In this document: piece after piece, positions 1 through 16,352 of the stretch | Numbering within the stretch: the first letter of the stretch is position 1 | Layout of the letters: every line of letters starts with the position of its first letter | Source: Deltaproteobacteria bacterium | GTDB taxonomy: Bacteria; Myxococcota_A; Polyangia; JAAYKL01 | DNA: 43,655 nucleotides | NCBI GenBank assembly: GCA_028713995.1 | Contig: JAQTNF010000027.1 | Span: 1-43,655, forward strand | Reading direction: 5' to 3' | Notes under the pieces: generated by a model | Told to the model about the DNA's origin: nothing | Seen by the model: the letters and a program-made list of their open reading frames with translations, nothing else | Databases searched by the model: none | Translations under genes and position numbers: made by a program

Positions 1-5702
<5,702 letters not shown>

Positions 5703-5994
5703 GTCGGCCTCCTGTGAAGACCTGGTTTTTCGTGCGGACCGCCCCTCGAAACGCAAGCGCGACCGCTGGGAAAGGGAGCCAATATCCCTCTCCTTGCTTA
5801 GAGGACAAATATACAAGAATTTTCCATAAGCGCCGTAAGGAAATAACAACCCCCGATTTCGACCTGAAAAAGAAGGTCATCGCGTTCCTTGCGAAAAAGA
5901 CGACATGGATGATAGAAATTGAATATTCAGTTGTCGAACAGGTCTTGAACGAGAAGTCGGCGGCATGTCGCCGCCACGATTGCGGAGGGTTCCC
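5703..5994. other. Divergent intergenic region, AT-richer than flanks
   Basis: This is about 290 bases between the divergent VWA gene and the Cys-rich lipoprotein gene. Positions 5790-5960 are clearly AT-richer than the genes, as expected for two back-to-back promoters. The ribosome binding sites of both genes are visible at its edges. I could not pick convincing -35/-10 pairs. A 94-codon open frame crosses it but has no family-like features. Confidence 0.5.
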
Positions 5995-7050
5995 ATGAGT
6001 CACAAAACGCTGGTTTGGAAAGGGGTTCTGACGGTCGCGACCCTGTGGGCCGCGGCGTTCCTCATGGCGGTGTCGTGCGACAACGGGGACGACAAGGTGT
6101 CCGTCGACGTCTCTCAGGACAACTTCTGCTCCGAGATCGCCGAGGTCATGTGCGAGAACATGTTCGACTGTTGCACCGGCCTCCAGATCGAGGCGGCCCT
6201 CGGTATCGAGATCTCGACCGACCGGAAAGGGTGCCGGGAGGACATGACGCTCGTCTGCGAGAAGAAGCACGCGGACATCCTCTACGCGCTCGACAAGGGC
6301 ACGGCCTCCATCAACGCGGACATGGCCGACCAGTGCCTCGAGTCCATCCTCGTGGCCGACTCGTGCTTCCTGGTGACGAGCGCCCCGGCCTACGTGGAAA
6401 AATGCAAGAACAGCCCGATCGCGGGCAAGCGGAGCCCCGGCCAGGATTGCCTCTACGCCGTCGAGTGCAGCGGCGACGCGTACTGCGGCGGCGACCGCGT
6501 CTGCCGCCCCTACCCGCTGCAGGGCGCCAAGTGCATCCCGGGCGACGTCGGCGAGAAGGTGTGCGCCACCGGTCTCTTCTGCAACGCCGAACAGAAGTGC
6601 CAGCCGCTGCGGGGCGTGGGTCAGAGTTGCTCAGCGGCCGAGCTGTGCAACGAGACCCTCTACTGCAACTACGATCTGGACACCGGCGAGGGGCAGTGCA
6701 GCCTGAAGAAGGACGCCGGCACGTTGTGCAAAGGCGACGAACAGTGCAGCTCGAACGAGTGCACGCCGGGCGTGTGCAGCAACGACGGCACCAAGGAGTG
6801 CTACGACGATTCCGCCTGCGAGGGCACCTGTCCTGATACGGGTGCCGCGTGCACGGGCGGCAACAAGTGCGCGGGCACGTGCAGCACCTCGGACAACTTC
6901 TGCGACGACGACACGCCGTGCACCGGAACCGGCGAGACCTGCAACCAGGACGACTGCCCGGCCATGTGCATCGGCAACCCAGTGTGCGGGGACGACTACG
7001 CGATTGTTGACTACTGCGCAATCGGGCTCGCGGCCGTCGACATGTTCTGA
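5995..7050 (+). CDS. Cys-rich putative lipoprotein
   Basis: This 351-residue protein starts at the ATG at 5995, preceded by GGAGGG. An upstream in-frame ATG at 5965 lacks such a site. Residues 1-28 form a signal peptide ending in LMAVSC, a lipobox-like site with Cys28, followed by DNGDD. The mature part carries dozens of Cys in short CxxG/CxxD spacing (for example QDCLYAVECSGDAYCGG and CNETLYCNYD), a disulfide-rich pattern common in exported myxobacterial proteins. No catalytic motif is visible. It is probably anchored in the outer membrane and may share a regulatory region with the divergent VWA protein. The function is unknown. Confidence 0.85.
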   Translation: MSHKTLVWKGVLTVATLWAAAFLMAVSCDNGDDKVSVDVSQDNFCSEIAEVMCENMFDCCTGLQIEAALGIEISTDRKGCREDMTLVCEKKHADILYALDKGTASINADMADQCLESILVADSCFLVTSAPAYVEKCKNSPIAGKRSPGQDCLYAVECSGDAYCGGDRVCRPYPLQGAKCIPGDVGEKVCATGLFCNAEQKCQPLRGVGQSCSAAELCNETLYCNYDLDTGEGQCSLKKDAGTLCKGDEQCSSNECTPGVCSNDGTKECYDDSACEGTCPDTGAACTGGNKCAGTCSTSDNFCDDDTPCTGTGETCNQDDCPAMCIGNPVCGDDYAIVDYCAIGLAAVDMF

Positions 7051-7096
7051 GCCGGATCGAAGGTCTGATGAAATAACCAGAGAGCAACAAGCCGCG

Positions 7097-7125
7097 CGCG
7101 GCGGAAAGGCCGTGGCCTCGCCGCG
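7097..7125. terminator. Possible hairpin downstream of the Cys-rich lipoprotein gene
   Basis: CGCGGCG (7097-7103) pairs with CGCCGCG (7119-7125), and AGGCC/GGCCT lies inside the stem. No T-run follows, so a canonical intrinsic terminator is not shown. The rest of 7051-7302 holds no gene that I can support. Confidence 0.35.
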
Positions 7126-7223
7126 TTGTGCTCCGCTCCAGGGAAGATAGTCCGGCAACGGGATCGCTGGGCTTGCGATCCCTCGACACGACGGATCACA
7201 GATCAACCTGATTCAAGGGGGAA

Positions 7224-7253
7224 TTGACGTTTCGCGACGTTGTGAGCTACACC
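7224..7253 (+). promoter_or_regulatory. Possible promoter for the EF-G-like gene
   Basis: TTGACG at 7224-7229 is a good -35. A weak -10 (TACACC, 7248-7253) follows after 18 nt. It sits about 50 nt before the start codon at 7303. Confidence 0.4.
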
Positions 7254-7302
7254 AACAGGTCTTTATTCGGGAGCCGGTGACGACCCCCAGGTGGAGGTTT
7301 CG

Positions 7303-9387
7303 ATGAAAAAGTACGACGTGAAGGACATCCGCAACGTGTGCCTGATCGGCCATGGAGGAAGCGGCAAGACCTCCTTGGGAGAGGCCATCCTCTTCGACAC
7401 CGGCGCCAACTCCAGGCTCGGAAGCGTGCTCGAAGAGACCTCCACGTTCGACTTCGAGCCAGAGGAGGTGAAGCGCGGCGGATCCATCTCCACGGCGTTC
7501 GGCGTGGGAGAGTGGCAGAAAAAGAAGATCCAGATCATCGACTGCCCCGGCGACTCGAACTTCTTCACGGACGCGCGCAACTCCCTGTCGGCGAGCGACA
7601 TCGCGGCCATGGTCGTCTCGGCCGTGGACGGCGTGCAGGTCATGACCGAGCGCATGTGGACGCTCGCCGAGGAGTTCGGCGTCCCGCGCATGGTGGTCAT
7701 CAACAAGCAGGATCGCGAGCGCGCGAGCTTCGAGACCGCGCTCGAGAGCGTGAAGAACATGCTCTCCAAGCGCATCGTGCCCTTCACCATCCCGATCGGG
7801 GCCGAGGACAAGTTCAAGGGCGTGGTGAACGTGCTCAAGCGCAAGGCCTACATGTTCGCGGCCGACGGCAGCAATGCGGTGCAGGAGGCTCCCATCCCGG
7901 CGGACATGAACGACGAGGTGGAGAAGGCGCGCGAGGCGCTCGTCGAGGTCATCGCGGAGAGCGACGACGCCCTCATGGAGAAGTACCTCGAGACCATGGA
8001 GCTGACCGACGAGGAGATCGCCAAGGCCATGCCGGGCGCCATCCTGCGCGGTCTGCTCATCCCCGCGGTGGTCACGTCGGCCACCAAGAACGTGGGGGTG
8101 CAGCCCCTGCTCGACATCATCGCCCACGAGTTCCCGTCGCCGGCCGACCGGGAGCCGCGCAAGGGCACGATGGACGGCGCCGAGGTGATCTGCGCGCCGT
8201 CGCCGGATGCGCCGTTCGTGGGCACGGTCTTCAAGACCATCCAGGACAAGTTCACGGGCAAGCTGACGGTCATCCGCGTGTGGTCCGGCACGCTCAACGC
8301 CGACACGGGGTTCTGGAACGTCAGGCGCGACGAGAAGGAGCGCTTCGGGTCGATCCTGGTGCCCATCGGCAAGAAGCAGGACACGGTGACCGCGGCCGGC
8401 CCGGGCGACATCGTGGCCGTGGCCAAGCTCAAGCTCACGCAGACCGGCGACACGGTGTGCGAGGAGAAGCAGAAGGTTTCGCTCCCCACCCTGCCGCCGG
8501 TGCAGCCCATCATCAGCTTCGCGCTCAAGCCCAAGACCAAGGGCGACGAGGACAAGCTGGCCCAGGCCCTCGCGCGCATCGCGGAGGAGGACGGGACCAT
8601 CTCCATCACGCACGACGCCGAGGCCAAGGAGATCCAGATCTCGGGCATGGGGCAGGTGCACATCGAGGTCACGGTGGAGAAGATCAAGCGCAAGTTCGAC
8701 GTGGAGGTCGAGCTGTCGCCGCCCAAGATCCCGTACCGCGAGACGCTGCGCAAGCGCGTCGAGAACGTGGAGGGCAAGCACAAGAAGCAGACCGGCGGCC
8801 GCGGCCAGTTCGGCGTGTGCTACCTGAACGTGGAGCCCCTGCCGCGCGGCGGCGGCTTCGAGTTCGAGAACAAGATCGTGGGCGGCGCGATCCCCAGGCA
8901 GTGGATCCCGTCGGTCGAGAAGGGCATCGTCAACCGCATGGCGCGCGGCGTCATCGCCGGCTACCAGGTGGTGGACGTGAAGGTCACCATCTTCGACGGC
9001 AAGTACCACGACGTGGACTCCTCGGACATGGCCTTCCAGATGGCCGGATCCAAGGGCTTCAAGGTGGCCGTGGCCAAGGCGGACCCGTACCTGCTCGAGC
9101 CGGTGTGGAACCTGGAGGTCACGTGCCCCGACGAGTTCATGGGCGACGTGATGGGCGACATCAACCAGCGCCGCGGGCGCGTGCAGGGCATGGAGGCGCG
9201 CGGAAAGAACCAGGTCATCAAGGCCCAGGTGCCCATGTCCGAGCTGCTCAAGTACGCGCCGGACCTCAACTCCATCACCGGCGGCCGCGGCACGTTCACC
9301 TGCGGCTTCTCCCACTACGACGAGCTCCCCGCGCACCTCGCCGAGAAGGTCATCTCCGCGTTCAAGAGCGAGGACGAGGAGGAGTAG
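7303..9387 (+). CDS. EF-G-like translational GTPase (EF-G2/FusA2-type)
   Basis: This 694-residue protein is full EF-G length, with a GGAGG just upstream of the ATG. A GTG at 7291 overlaps that site and was rejected as the start. The G domain has the P-loop GHGGSGKTS (16-24), DCPGD in place of the usual DTPGH, and NKQD. The EF-G switch I motif RGITI is replaced by RGGSIS. Domains II to V follow, ending in a well-conserved segment with GDVMGDINQRRGRV and SITGGRGTF. These departures match the EF-G2 or EF-G-like branch rather than the canonical elongation factor next to tuf and rpsL. The role in translocation or ribosome recycling is uncertain. It appears monocistronic, and no ribosomal genes are nearby. 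Confidence 0.92.
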   Translation: MKKYDVKDIRNVCLIGHGGSGKTSLGEAILFDTGANSRLGSVLEETSTFDFEPEEVKRGGSISTAFGVGEWQKKKIQIIDCPGDSNFFTDARNSLSASDIAAMVVSAVDGVQVMTERMWTLAEEFGVPRMVVINKQDRERASFETALESVKNMLSKRIVPFTIPIGAEDKFKGVVNVLKRKAYMFAADGSNAVQEAPIPADMNDEVEKAREALVEVIAESDDALMEKYLETMELTDEEIAKAMPGAILRGLLIPAVVTSATKNVGVQPLLDIIAHEFPSPADREPRKGTMDGAEVICAPSPDAPFVGTVFKTIQDKFTGKLTVIRVWSGTLNADTGFWNVRRDEKERFGSILVPIGKKQDTVTAAGPGDIVAVAKLKLTQTGDTVCEEKQKVSLPTLPPVQPIISFALKPKTKGDEDKLAQALARIAEEDGTISITHDAEAKEIQISGMGQVHIEVTVEKIKRKFDVEVELSPPKIPYRETLRKRVENVEGKHKKQTGGRGQFGVCYLNVEPLPRGGGFEFENKIVGGAIPRQWIPSVEKGIVNRMARGVIAGYQVVDVKVTIFDGKYHDVDSSDMAFQMAGSKGFKVAVAKADPYLLEPVWNLEVTCPDEFMGDVMGDINQRRGRVQGMEARGKNQVIKAQVPMSELLKYAPDLNSITGGRGTFTCGFSHYDELPAHLAEKVISAFKSEDEEE

Positions 9388-9393
9388 CCGCGA

Positions 9394-9410
9394 GGGGCGC
9401 TGCCCCGTTT
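9394..9410. terminator. Short hairpin between convergent genes
   Basis: GGGGC (9394-9398), the loop GCT and GCCCC (9402-9406) are followed by GTTT on the plus strand. It lies in the 25-nt gap between the convergent EF-G-like and ATPase genes and could end the plus-strand transcript. The stem and T-run are both short. Confidence 0.4.
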
Positions 9411-9412
9411 CG

Positions 9413-10558
9413 CTAGAACAGCTTTCCCGCCCACAGGCGCTTGGTGAAATCGGCGACGCTCAGGACGGAGATGCCGTCGTCGGTCAGGCGCGAGTGCTCC
9501 TCGAGGCAGACCACGCAGCGCGTCGCGACCTCCGGGTGGTCCTTCTTGACCTCGCGCAGGCCCTTCAGGTGATCGACGTGGATGCGCTCGCTCGCCTTGG
9601 CCTCGACGGCCGCCTTCATCCGCCCGACGATGAAGTCGACCTCCGGCCCTTGATGCACCTTCCAGTACGAGAGGGTTTCGTCCCTGCCGGCGTACGAGAG
9701 GTACGCCCGAAGCTCGTGGTGGACCCAGTTCTCGAAAGCCTTTCCGAACAGCTCGGAGCGGGGGCGCAGCTCGCCTCGCTGCGCGAGACAGTTCACCACG
9801 CCGACGTCGAAGAAATAGAACTTGGGCGAGCGCGAGATCTTCCGCTTCGGTCGCAGGGTGTAGGCGGGGAGGAACCGCCCGATGAGCGTGTCGCTCAGGA
9901 TCTCGAAGTAGGACCGGATCGTGGGCCCGGAGACGCCGACGTCCCTGGCAAAGGACTCGAGGCCGAGCACCTCCGTGTCGGAGAGCGCCGCGAAGTCGAG
10001 AAACCTCGAAAACGGCGCGAGCCTGCGCACGAGCCCTTCGTCGAAGATCTCCTCCTTCAGGTAGTCGGCGCAGTACGATTTCAGCAGGAGGCCGTGGTCC
10101 GGGTCCGTGGTGATCGCCGGGAGCGTGCCCCGGTTGAGGACGGTCACGAGGTCGAAGTCGTCTCCCAGCTCCTTCGACGTCAGCCCGAAGAGCTCGTGGC
10201 GCACGGCGCGCCCGCCGAGCAGGTTGGCGTGGGACTTCTTGAGCTTGCGCGCGCTCGAGCCGCACAATCCGAAGGTCACGTGATCCTTCTCGATCATGTA
10301 GTGGATCTCATCGAGGAGCTCGGGCACCTTCTGCACCTCGTCGACGACGATGAACCGGGCCTTGAGGTCGAGCACGCGCTCCCGCAGCCGGCCGGGGCGG
10401 GCCTTCAGCTCGACGAGCTCGCGGTTGAGAAGGAGGCTCACGAACGGTGCCTCGGGGTAGGTCCTTTCGAGGAGGCTGGTCTTGCCGGTCTGTCTCGGCC
10501 CCCAGAGGAAGAACGTGCGCCTGGGTTTGGACGGGAGCTTCAACGCCCTGTCATACAT
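9413..10558 (-). CDS. AAA-type ATPase with DUF4143 C-terminal domain
   Basis: This 381-residue protein starts at ATG 10558. A TTG two codons upstream would fall before the expected transcript start. The N-terminal AAA_14-like domain has Walker A GPRQTGKTS (20-28) and Walker B FIVVDEVQKVPEL. The C-terminal half has the DUF4143 pattern: an FYFFDVGVVN strand, FGKAFENWV, YWKVHQGPEVDFIV and VEAKAS. The last two read like a PD-(D/E)XK-type nuclease core. Members of this family are scattered, frequently horizontally acquired and of unclear cellular role. It is a single gene with its own near-consensus promoter, in an AT-rich pocket. Confidence 0.88.
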   Translation of the reverse strand: MYDRALKLPSKPRRTFFLWGPRQTGKTSLLERTYPEAPFVSLLLNRELVELKARPGRLRERVLDLKARFIVVDEVQKVPELLDEIHYMIEKDHVTFGLCGSSARKLKKSHANLLGGRAVRHELFGLTSKELGDDFDLVTVLNRGTLPAITTDPDHGLLLKSYCADYLKEEIFDEGLVRRLAPFSRFLDFAALSDTEVLGLESFARDVGVSGPTIRSYFEILSDTLIGRFLPAYTLRPKRKISRSPKFYFFDVGVVNCLAQRGELRPRSELFGKAFENWVHHELRAYLSYAGRDETLSYWKVHQGPEVDFIVGRMKAAVEAKASERIHVDHLKGLREVKKDHPEVATRCVVCLEEHSRLTDDGISVLSVADFTKRLWAGKLF

Positions 10559-10565
10559 GTCCAAA

Positions 10566-10595
10566 TATATACTTTCATTTTTCTGGAAATGTCAA
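10566..10595 (-). promoter_or_regulatory. Sigma70-type promoter abutting the DUF4143 ATPase start codon
   Basis: Read on the minus strand, TTGACA (10590-10595) is a perfect -35. An 18-nt spacer separates it from TATATA (10566-10571). Only 7 nt lie between the -10 and the ATG at 10558. Transcription would begin at or beside the start codon, and no Shine-Dalgarno site is present, so the mRNA should be leaderless. Confidence 0.75.
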
Positions 10596-10640
10596 AGCAT
10601 CTGTTCGTGCGTCGGCGAGCGGGAGAAAAGAGCGGCTTCG

Positions 10641-11699
10641 TCACTCGATCGTCACGGAGTACTCGCCCGGGCCGAAGCTCTTCACGGTCTCGTGCGAGCC
10701 GTCGGCCTTGGAGTCGAAGACGTCCGTCGCGTACCCGCTCGTCGACGCGTCCTCCCAGCGGAAGCAGCTCTTCACCTTCATGGTCACCGTGGCGACGTAG
10801 CTCGTGGTGATGCTCGGATTGATGGTCATGTTGTCCGACAGGTTCATGAGGAGCCACGTCTTGCCCGCCTCCTCGATCACCTCGCCGGTCGGAGAATCCG
10901 GGAACGGCGGCAGCGTGTCGACGCGCGTGACGTCGAGGCCGGAGAAGTTGAACGCGTACCGCATCCAACCCTTGCTCCTCGCCGTGGAGTCGATGGTCGT
11001 GTCGCTCAGCGCCGCCACCACGGACACGCCGCCCGTGACTGGAATCGCCGTGTGCACGGTGGTCTGCACCTTGAAGCGGGTCATGGCGAGCAGCACCTTG
11101 GCGTACGTGTAGACGCCTTGGGTCAGATCCGAGAGCTTCACCTTGGTGAGCGAGGTCGTGCCCTTCATGTCCACTTCGGTGTACTTGCCGGCCCCGGCGT
11201 CGAAGATGGTCACGGGCGAGGTGTCGTCCGCGCTGGTCATCAGATCCACGCGTCCGATGCCCATGGTGAAGCTGGAAGGCGTCTGCGAGGCGTACGAGTC
11301 CGCGAAGGTCACGTCCGACGTGGCGTCGCCGACGATGACGATCTCCAGGGTCGGTCCGGTGTCCGAGCCCGTGCTCGTGTCGGAATCCGTGTCGGTGTCG
11401 GAATCGGAATCGCCGTCCGTGTCGCCATCCGCGTCTGCGTCGGAATCCGTGTCCGCGTCGGTGTCCCCATCAGCGTCCGTATCGGCATCCCCGTCCGTGT
11501 CGGTATCGCCGTCCGTGTCGCCATCCGCGTCCGTGTCGCCATCGCCGTCCGTGTCGCCATCCGTGTCGCCGTCCGCGTCCGTGTCGGCCGTTCCTGTTCC
11601 GGTGTCCGTTCCCGTGTCGTCGTCGCCGGACGATCCCGAACCGCAACCAAAGGCCGAGAGCGCGAAAGCCATCCCAAGCACGATCATGATCCTGTTCAT
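10641..11699 (-). CDS. Lipoprotein with long Asp/Thr/Gly linker, function unknown
   Basis: This 352-residue protein has a GGAGG ahead of its ATG. Residues 1-19 are a lipoprotein signal ending in LSAFGC (Cys19). Residues 26-115 are almost only Asp, Thr, Gly, Ala and Ser in DTD and DGD steps, a flexible acidic stalk typical of surface lipoproteins in this lineage. The folded part (about 116-352) starts [20 protein letters not shown] and looks beta-rich. I recognise no family and no catalytic residues. Its transcript runs away from the divergent ssb operon. Confidence 0.85.
   Translation of the reverse strand: MNRIMIVLGMAFALSAFGCGSGSSGDDDTGTDTGTGTADTDADGDTDGDTDGDGDTDADGDTDGDTDTDGDADTDADGDTDADTDSDADADGDTDGDSDSDTDTDSDTSTGSDTGPTLEIVIVGDATSDVTFADSYASQTPSSFTMGIGRVDLMTSADDTSPVTIFDAGAGKYTEVDMKGTTSLTKVKLSDLTQGVYTYAKVLLAMTRFKVQTTVHTAIPVTGGVSVVAALSDTTIDSTARSKGWMRYAFNFSGLDVTRVDTLPPFPDSPTGEVIEEAGKTWLLMNLSDNMTINPSITTSYVATVTMKVKSCFRWEDASTSGYATDVFDSKADGSHETVKSFGPGEYSVTIE
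11355..11624 (-). repeat. Low-complexity hexanucleotide-like repeat coding DTD/DGD linker
   Basis: The plus strand shows runs of GTGTCG, GTCCGT and GCCATC units varied at single bases. They encode about 90 residues of alternating Asp with Thr, Gly, Ala or Ser inside the lipoprotein gene. Slippage could change its length in frame when whole codons are gained or lost. Confidence 0.85.
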
Positions 11700-11806
11700 T
11701 GCGTCTACCTCCCGTGAAAAACGATCTGGCCGCGAGAGTACCCGGACTGCGCGAAACGTTCAATGAAACGACCGGCAGCACGCCCGCCGTCGGGGCCCGC
11801 TATCGG

Positions 11807-11835
11807 TTGACGCACGGACGGGGGGTTCCTATAGT
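11807..11835 (+). promoter_or_regulatory. Sigma70-type promoter of ssb and the downstream gene chain
   Basis: TTGACG (11807-11812), a 17-nt spacer and TATAGT (11830-11835) lie about 58 nt upstream of the ssb ATG. No other comparably good promoter was noticed until the one ahead of rpoZ, though internal promoters are possible. Confidence 0.65.
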
Positions 11836-11893
11836 TCGGCGCAAGGCTCGTTTTTGCAGCCGGGGACGAGACCCCGGACGAGGAGGAAAGCCG

Positions 11894-12343
11894 ATGGCCG
11901 AGGGCGTCAACAGGGTCATTCTGGTGGGAAACCTGGGCAAGGATCCGGAGGTCCGCTTCACGCAGGGCGGCACGGCCCAGTGCAAGTTCTCGATGGCCAC
12001 GACCGAGTCGTACAACAACAACGTCGGCGAGCGCCAGGAGCGCACCGAGTGGCACAACATCGTGGTGTGGGGCAAGCAGGCCGAGACCGTCGGCAAGTTC
12101 CTGGCCAAGGGCCGGCAGGTCTATGTCGAGGGCCGGATCCAGACGCGTTCCTACGACGACAAGGAAGGCAAGAAGCGCTACATCACCGAGATCAACGCGA
12201 ACCGCGTCATCTTCCTCGGCGGCCGCGGCGACGGCGGCGGGCGTGACGCCGGGCACGGCGGGCAGGGCGACGGCCAGGCCCCGACCGGCGGCCACGGCTC
12301 GGGCCCGGACTTCTCGCCGGCTGACGACGATATCCCGTTCTGA
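11894..12343 (+). CDS. ssb: Single-stranded DNA-binding protein
   Basis: This 149-residue protein has an excellent AGGAGG upstream. The OB fold is clear: [18 protein letters not shown], then [26 protein letters not shown] and [14 protein letters not shown] Gly-rich linker leads to the acidic C-terminal tip DDDIPF, which in this family docks polymerase accessory and repair proteins. It coats single-stranded DNA in replication, recombination and repair. Its stop codon overlaps the start of the deacetylase gene, so the two are probably translationally coupled. Confidence 0.97.
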   Translation: MAEGVNRVILVGNLGKDPEVRFTQGGTAQCKFSMATTESYNNNVGERQERTEWHNIVVWGKQAETVGKFLAKGRQVYVEGRIQTRSYDDKEGKKRYITEINANRVIFLGGRGDGGGRDAGHGGQGDGQAPTGGHGSGPDFSPADDDIPF

Positions 12344-13142
12344 TGCGCACGCGCGGTGTCCGCGCGCCCGCCGCGCTTCTCCTCCTCGCGCTCCCGGCCG
12401 CGGCGCTCGCGTACGGTTCCATCGACGACGTGCGATTCAAGACAAAGGGCACGGACGGCAACCTGTGGGAGCCGCTCCTCGGCGGCGGAGCGCTCGTGCG
12501 CGGTCACGAACGGCCCGGGACGATCGCGTTCACGTTCGACGATGGGCCCGACCACCGCACCACGCCCGTGCTGCTCGACGAGCTCGACCGTTACGGCGTC
12601 AAGGCCGCGTTCTTCGTCAGCGGCCACCGTTTTCACCCCTTGACCGCGGGCGGAGCCGAAAACCAAGCCGTGCTGCGCGACATGGTCCGACGCGGCCACG
12701 TCATCGGCAACCACGGCTTCAGCCACAAGGACGTGACCGCGCTCGACGAGCAGGGCTGGCGCGACGAGGTGACGCAGGTCGAGCTCCTCGTGAAGACGGT
12801 CACGGGTCGAAAACCCACGCTCTTCCGCCCGCCGTTCGGCCGCTTAGGCGCCGAAGCGCGCGCACGGCTCGAGGCCGAGGGCTACACGGTCGTCATGTGG
12901 AACCTGGATCCGCTCGACTGGCAGCCTGTCGACGCGCGAAGCCTGCTCGACCGCGTGAAGAAGGTGGTGGCCGAGAACCCGGCTGGCGGCGTGTTGCTCA
13001 TGCACGACACGAACCGCACAGTGGTCGAGGCCTTCCCAATGATCATGGAATGGCTCGCCGAGCGCAACGCGGTGGAGCGTGCCGCGGGCCGTCCGGGCCT
13101 TGAGATCGCGGGGCTCGAGAGCTACGTCACCACGAAGAGCAG

Positions 13143-13146
<4 letters not shown>
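12343..13146 (+). CDS. Polysaccharide deacetylase (NodB-fold), exported
   Basis: This 267-residue protein begins in a TGATG overlap with ssb. Residues 1-23 form a signal peptide. The NodB homology motifs are all present: TFDDGP (64-69), metal-binding HGFSH (His124 and His128), RPPFG (162-166), an LDPLDW segment and the late catalytic His in LLMHDTN (His221). It probably removes N-acetyl groups from cell-wall or envelope polysaccharide, using a divalent metal in the periplasm. It overlaps the next gene by an ATGA. Peptidoglycan or exopolysaccharide substrates are both possible. Confidence 0.9.
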
Positions 13147-14272
<1,126 letters not shown>

Positions 14273-14276
<4 letters not shown>

Positions 14277-15358
14277 CCGGGCGGGTCCTTGCGACGCTGC
14301 TCGCGCCCGCGGTCGGCGCGTCGCTGTGCCTCGAGCTGGTCGCACAGCGCGTCGCTCCGATCGGCTTTCCCTGGTGGCTGTGCTCGGCCGCGGCGCTCGT
14401 TCTCGCCGCGGCGCTCGGAGGCGGCTTGCTCGCGCGGCGTCACGCGGCCCGAATGCGCGAGCGGCTCGCCTACCTCACGGACCGCATGCGCGCCTTGCCC
14501 GAGGAGGCCCTGCGCAGCCCCTCGCGCCTGCCCGCGGAGCTCGCGGAACTCGACGCCGGGATCGACGCCTTGCGCGCGTGCTTCCACGAAGCACGGTGCG
14601 ACGAGGAGCGCGCCATCGAGTCCGGGCGCAAGACGCGCCTCATGAAGGCCCAGTTCTTCGCGGGCATGAGCCACGACCTGCGCAGCCCCTTGAACTCGGT
14701 CCTGGGCTTCACCGAGATCCTGCTCAAGGGCGTGGAGGGCCCCTTGCACGAGGGGCCGCGCGCGGCGGTGACGGCCATCGCCCAGAAGGCCGACAAGACG
14801 CTCGTCCTCATCAAGGAGATCCTGGACACGGCGGGCCTCGAGGCGGGGCGCTTCGAGCTCGAATACAACTGGGTGCCGTCCGTGGAGATCCTGACCGATT
14901 GCGTGACCGCGGCCGAGCGCCTCGCAGCCGGGACGCTCGTCGCCGTCGTGAGCGAGCTCCAGCCCGGCCTGCCGCCGGTTCGCATCGACAAGGACCGCGT
15001 GCGCCAGGCCCTCCTCGGCCTCATCCACCGGGCCGTTGGCTCGTTGGAGCGCGGCACGGTCCGCGTCAAGGCGTCGCGCGAGCCCGGTGCCGTTTCGGGT
15101 GAGCCCGGCTGGCTCAAGGTGTCGATCGCGGATACGGGACGCGCCATCCCCGTGGAGGAGCGCGAGCGCATCTTCGAAGCGTTCCACGCGAGCGAGGCGA
15201 GCGCGGGCCGCAGCCTCACCGGCATGAACATGAGCCTCTCCCTCGCGCGAAACATCATCCGCCTGCACGGCGGCGACGTGGAGGTCGACAGCGTCGAGGG
15301 GCGAGGATCCATTTTCACCGTGACCCTGCCCTTGGACGAGCCCGGCGGTAGGCTATGA
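14273..15358 (+). CDS. Membrane histidine-kinase-like protein with His but degenerate ATP-binding domain
   Basis: This 361-residue protein starts in an ATGA overlap with the preceding kinase-like gene. Two hydrophobic segments (about 5-25 and 34-53) precede a linker. The H-box FFAGMSHDLRSPLNSVLGF carries an intact His134. In the catalytic domain the N-box reads QALLGLIHRAVGS, so the two Asn of the family are Gly249 and Arg253. G1 is DTGRAIP instead of DTGPGIP. The G2 box is GMNMSL, with both glycines of GxGLGL after the first lost. Self-phosphorylation looks unlikely; it could accept phosphate from its neighbour. No response regulator is encoded in the window. Confidence 0.88.
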
Positions 15359-15371
15359 TAGGAGTGGGTCC

Positions 15372-16348
<977 letters not shown>

Positions 16349-16352
<4 letters not shown>

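Noticed and set aside
5713-5998. A 94-codon plus-strand frame in the divergent intergenic region
   Set aside because: It crosses AT-rich promoter-like DNA, has no good ribosome binding site and overlaps the start of the lipoprotein gene in another frame.
11355-11624. Possible CRISPR-like short repeats
   Set aside because: The units are 6 nt, run without spacers and code in frame for an acidic linker.
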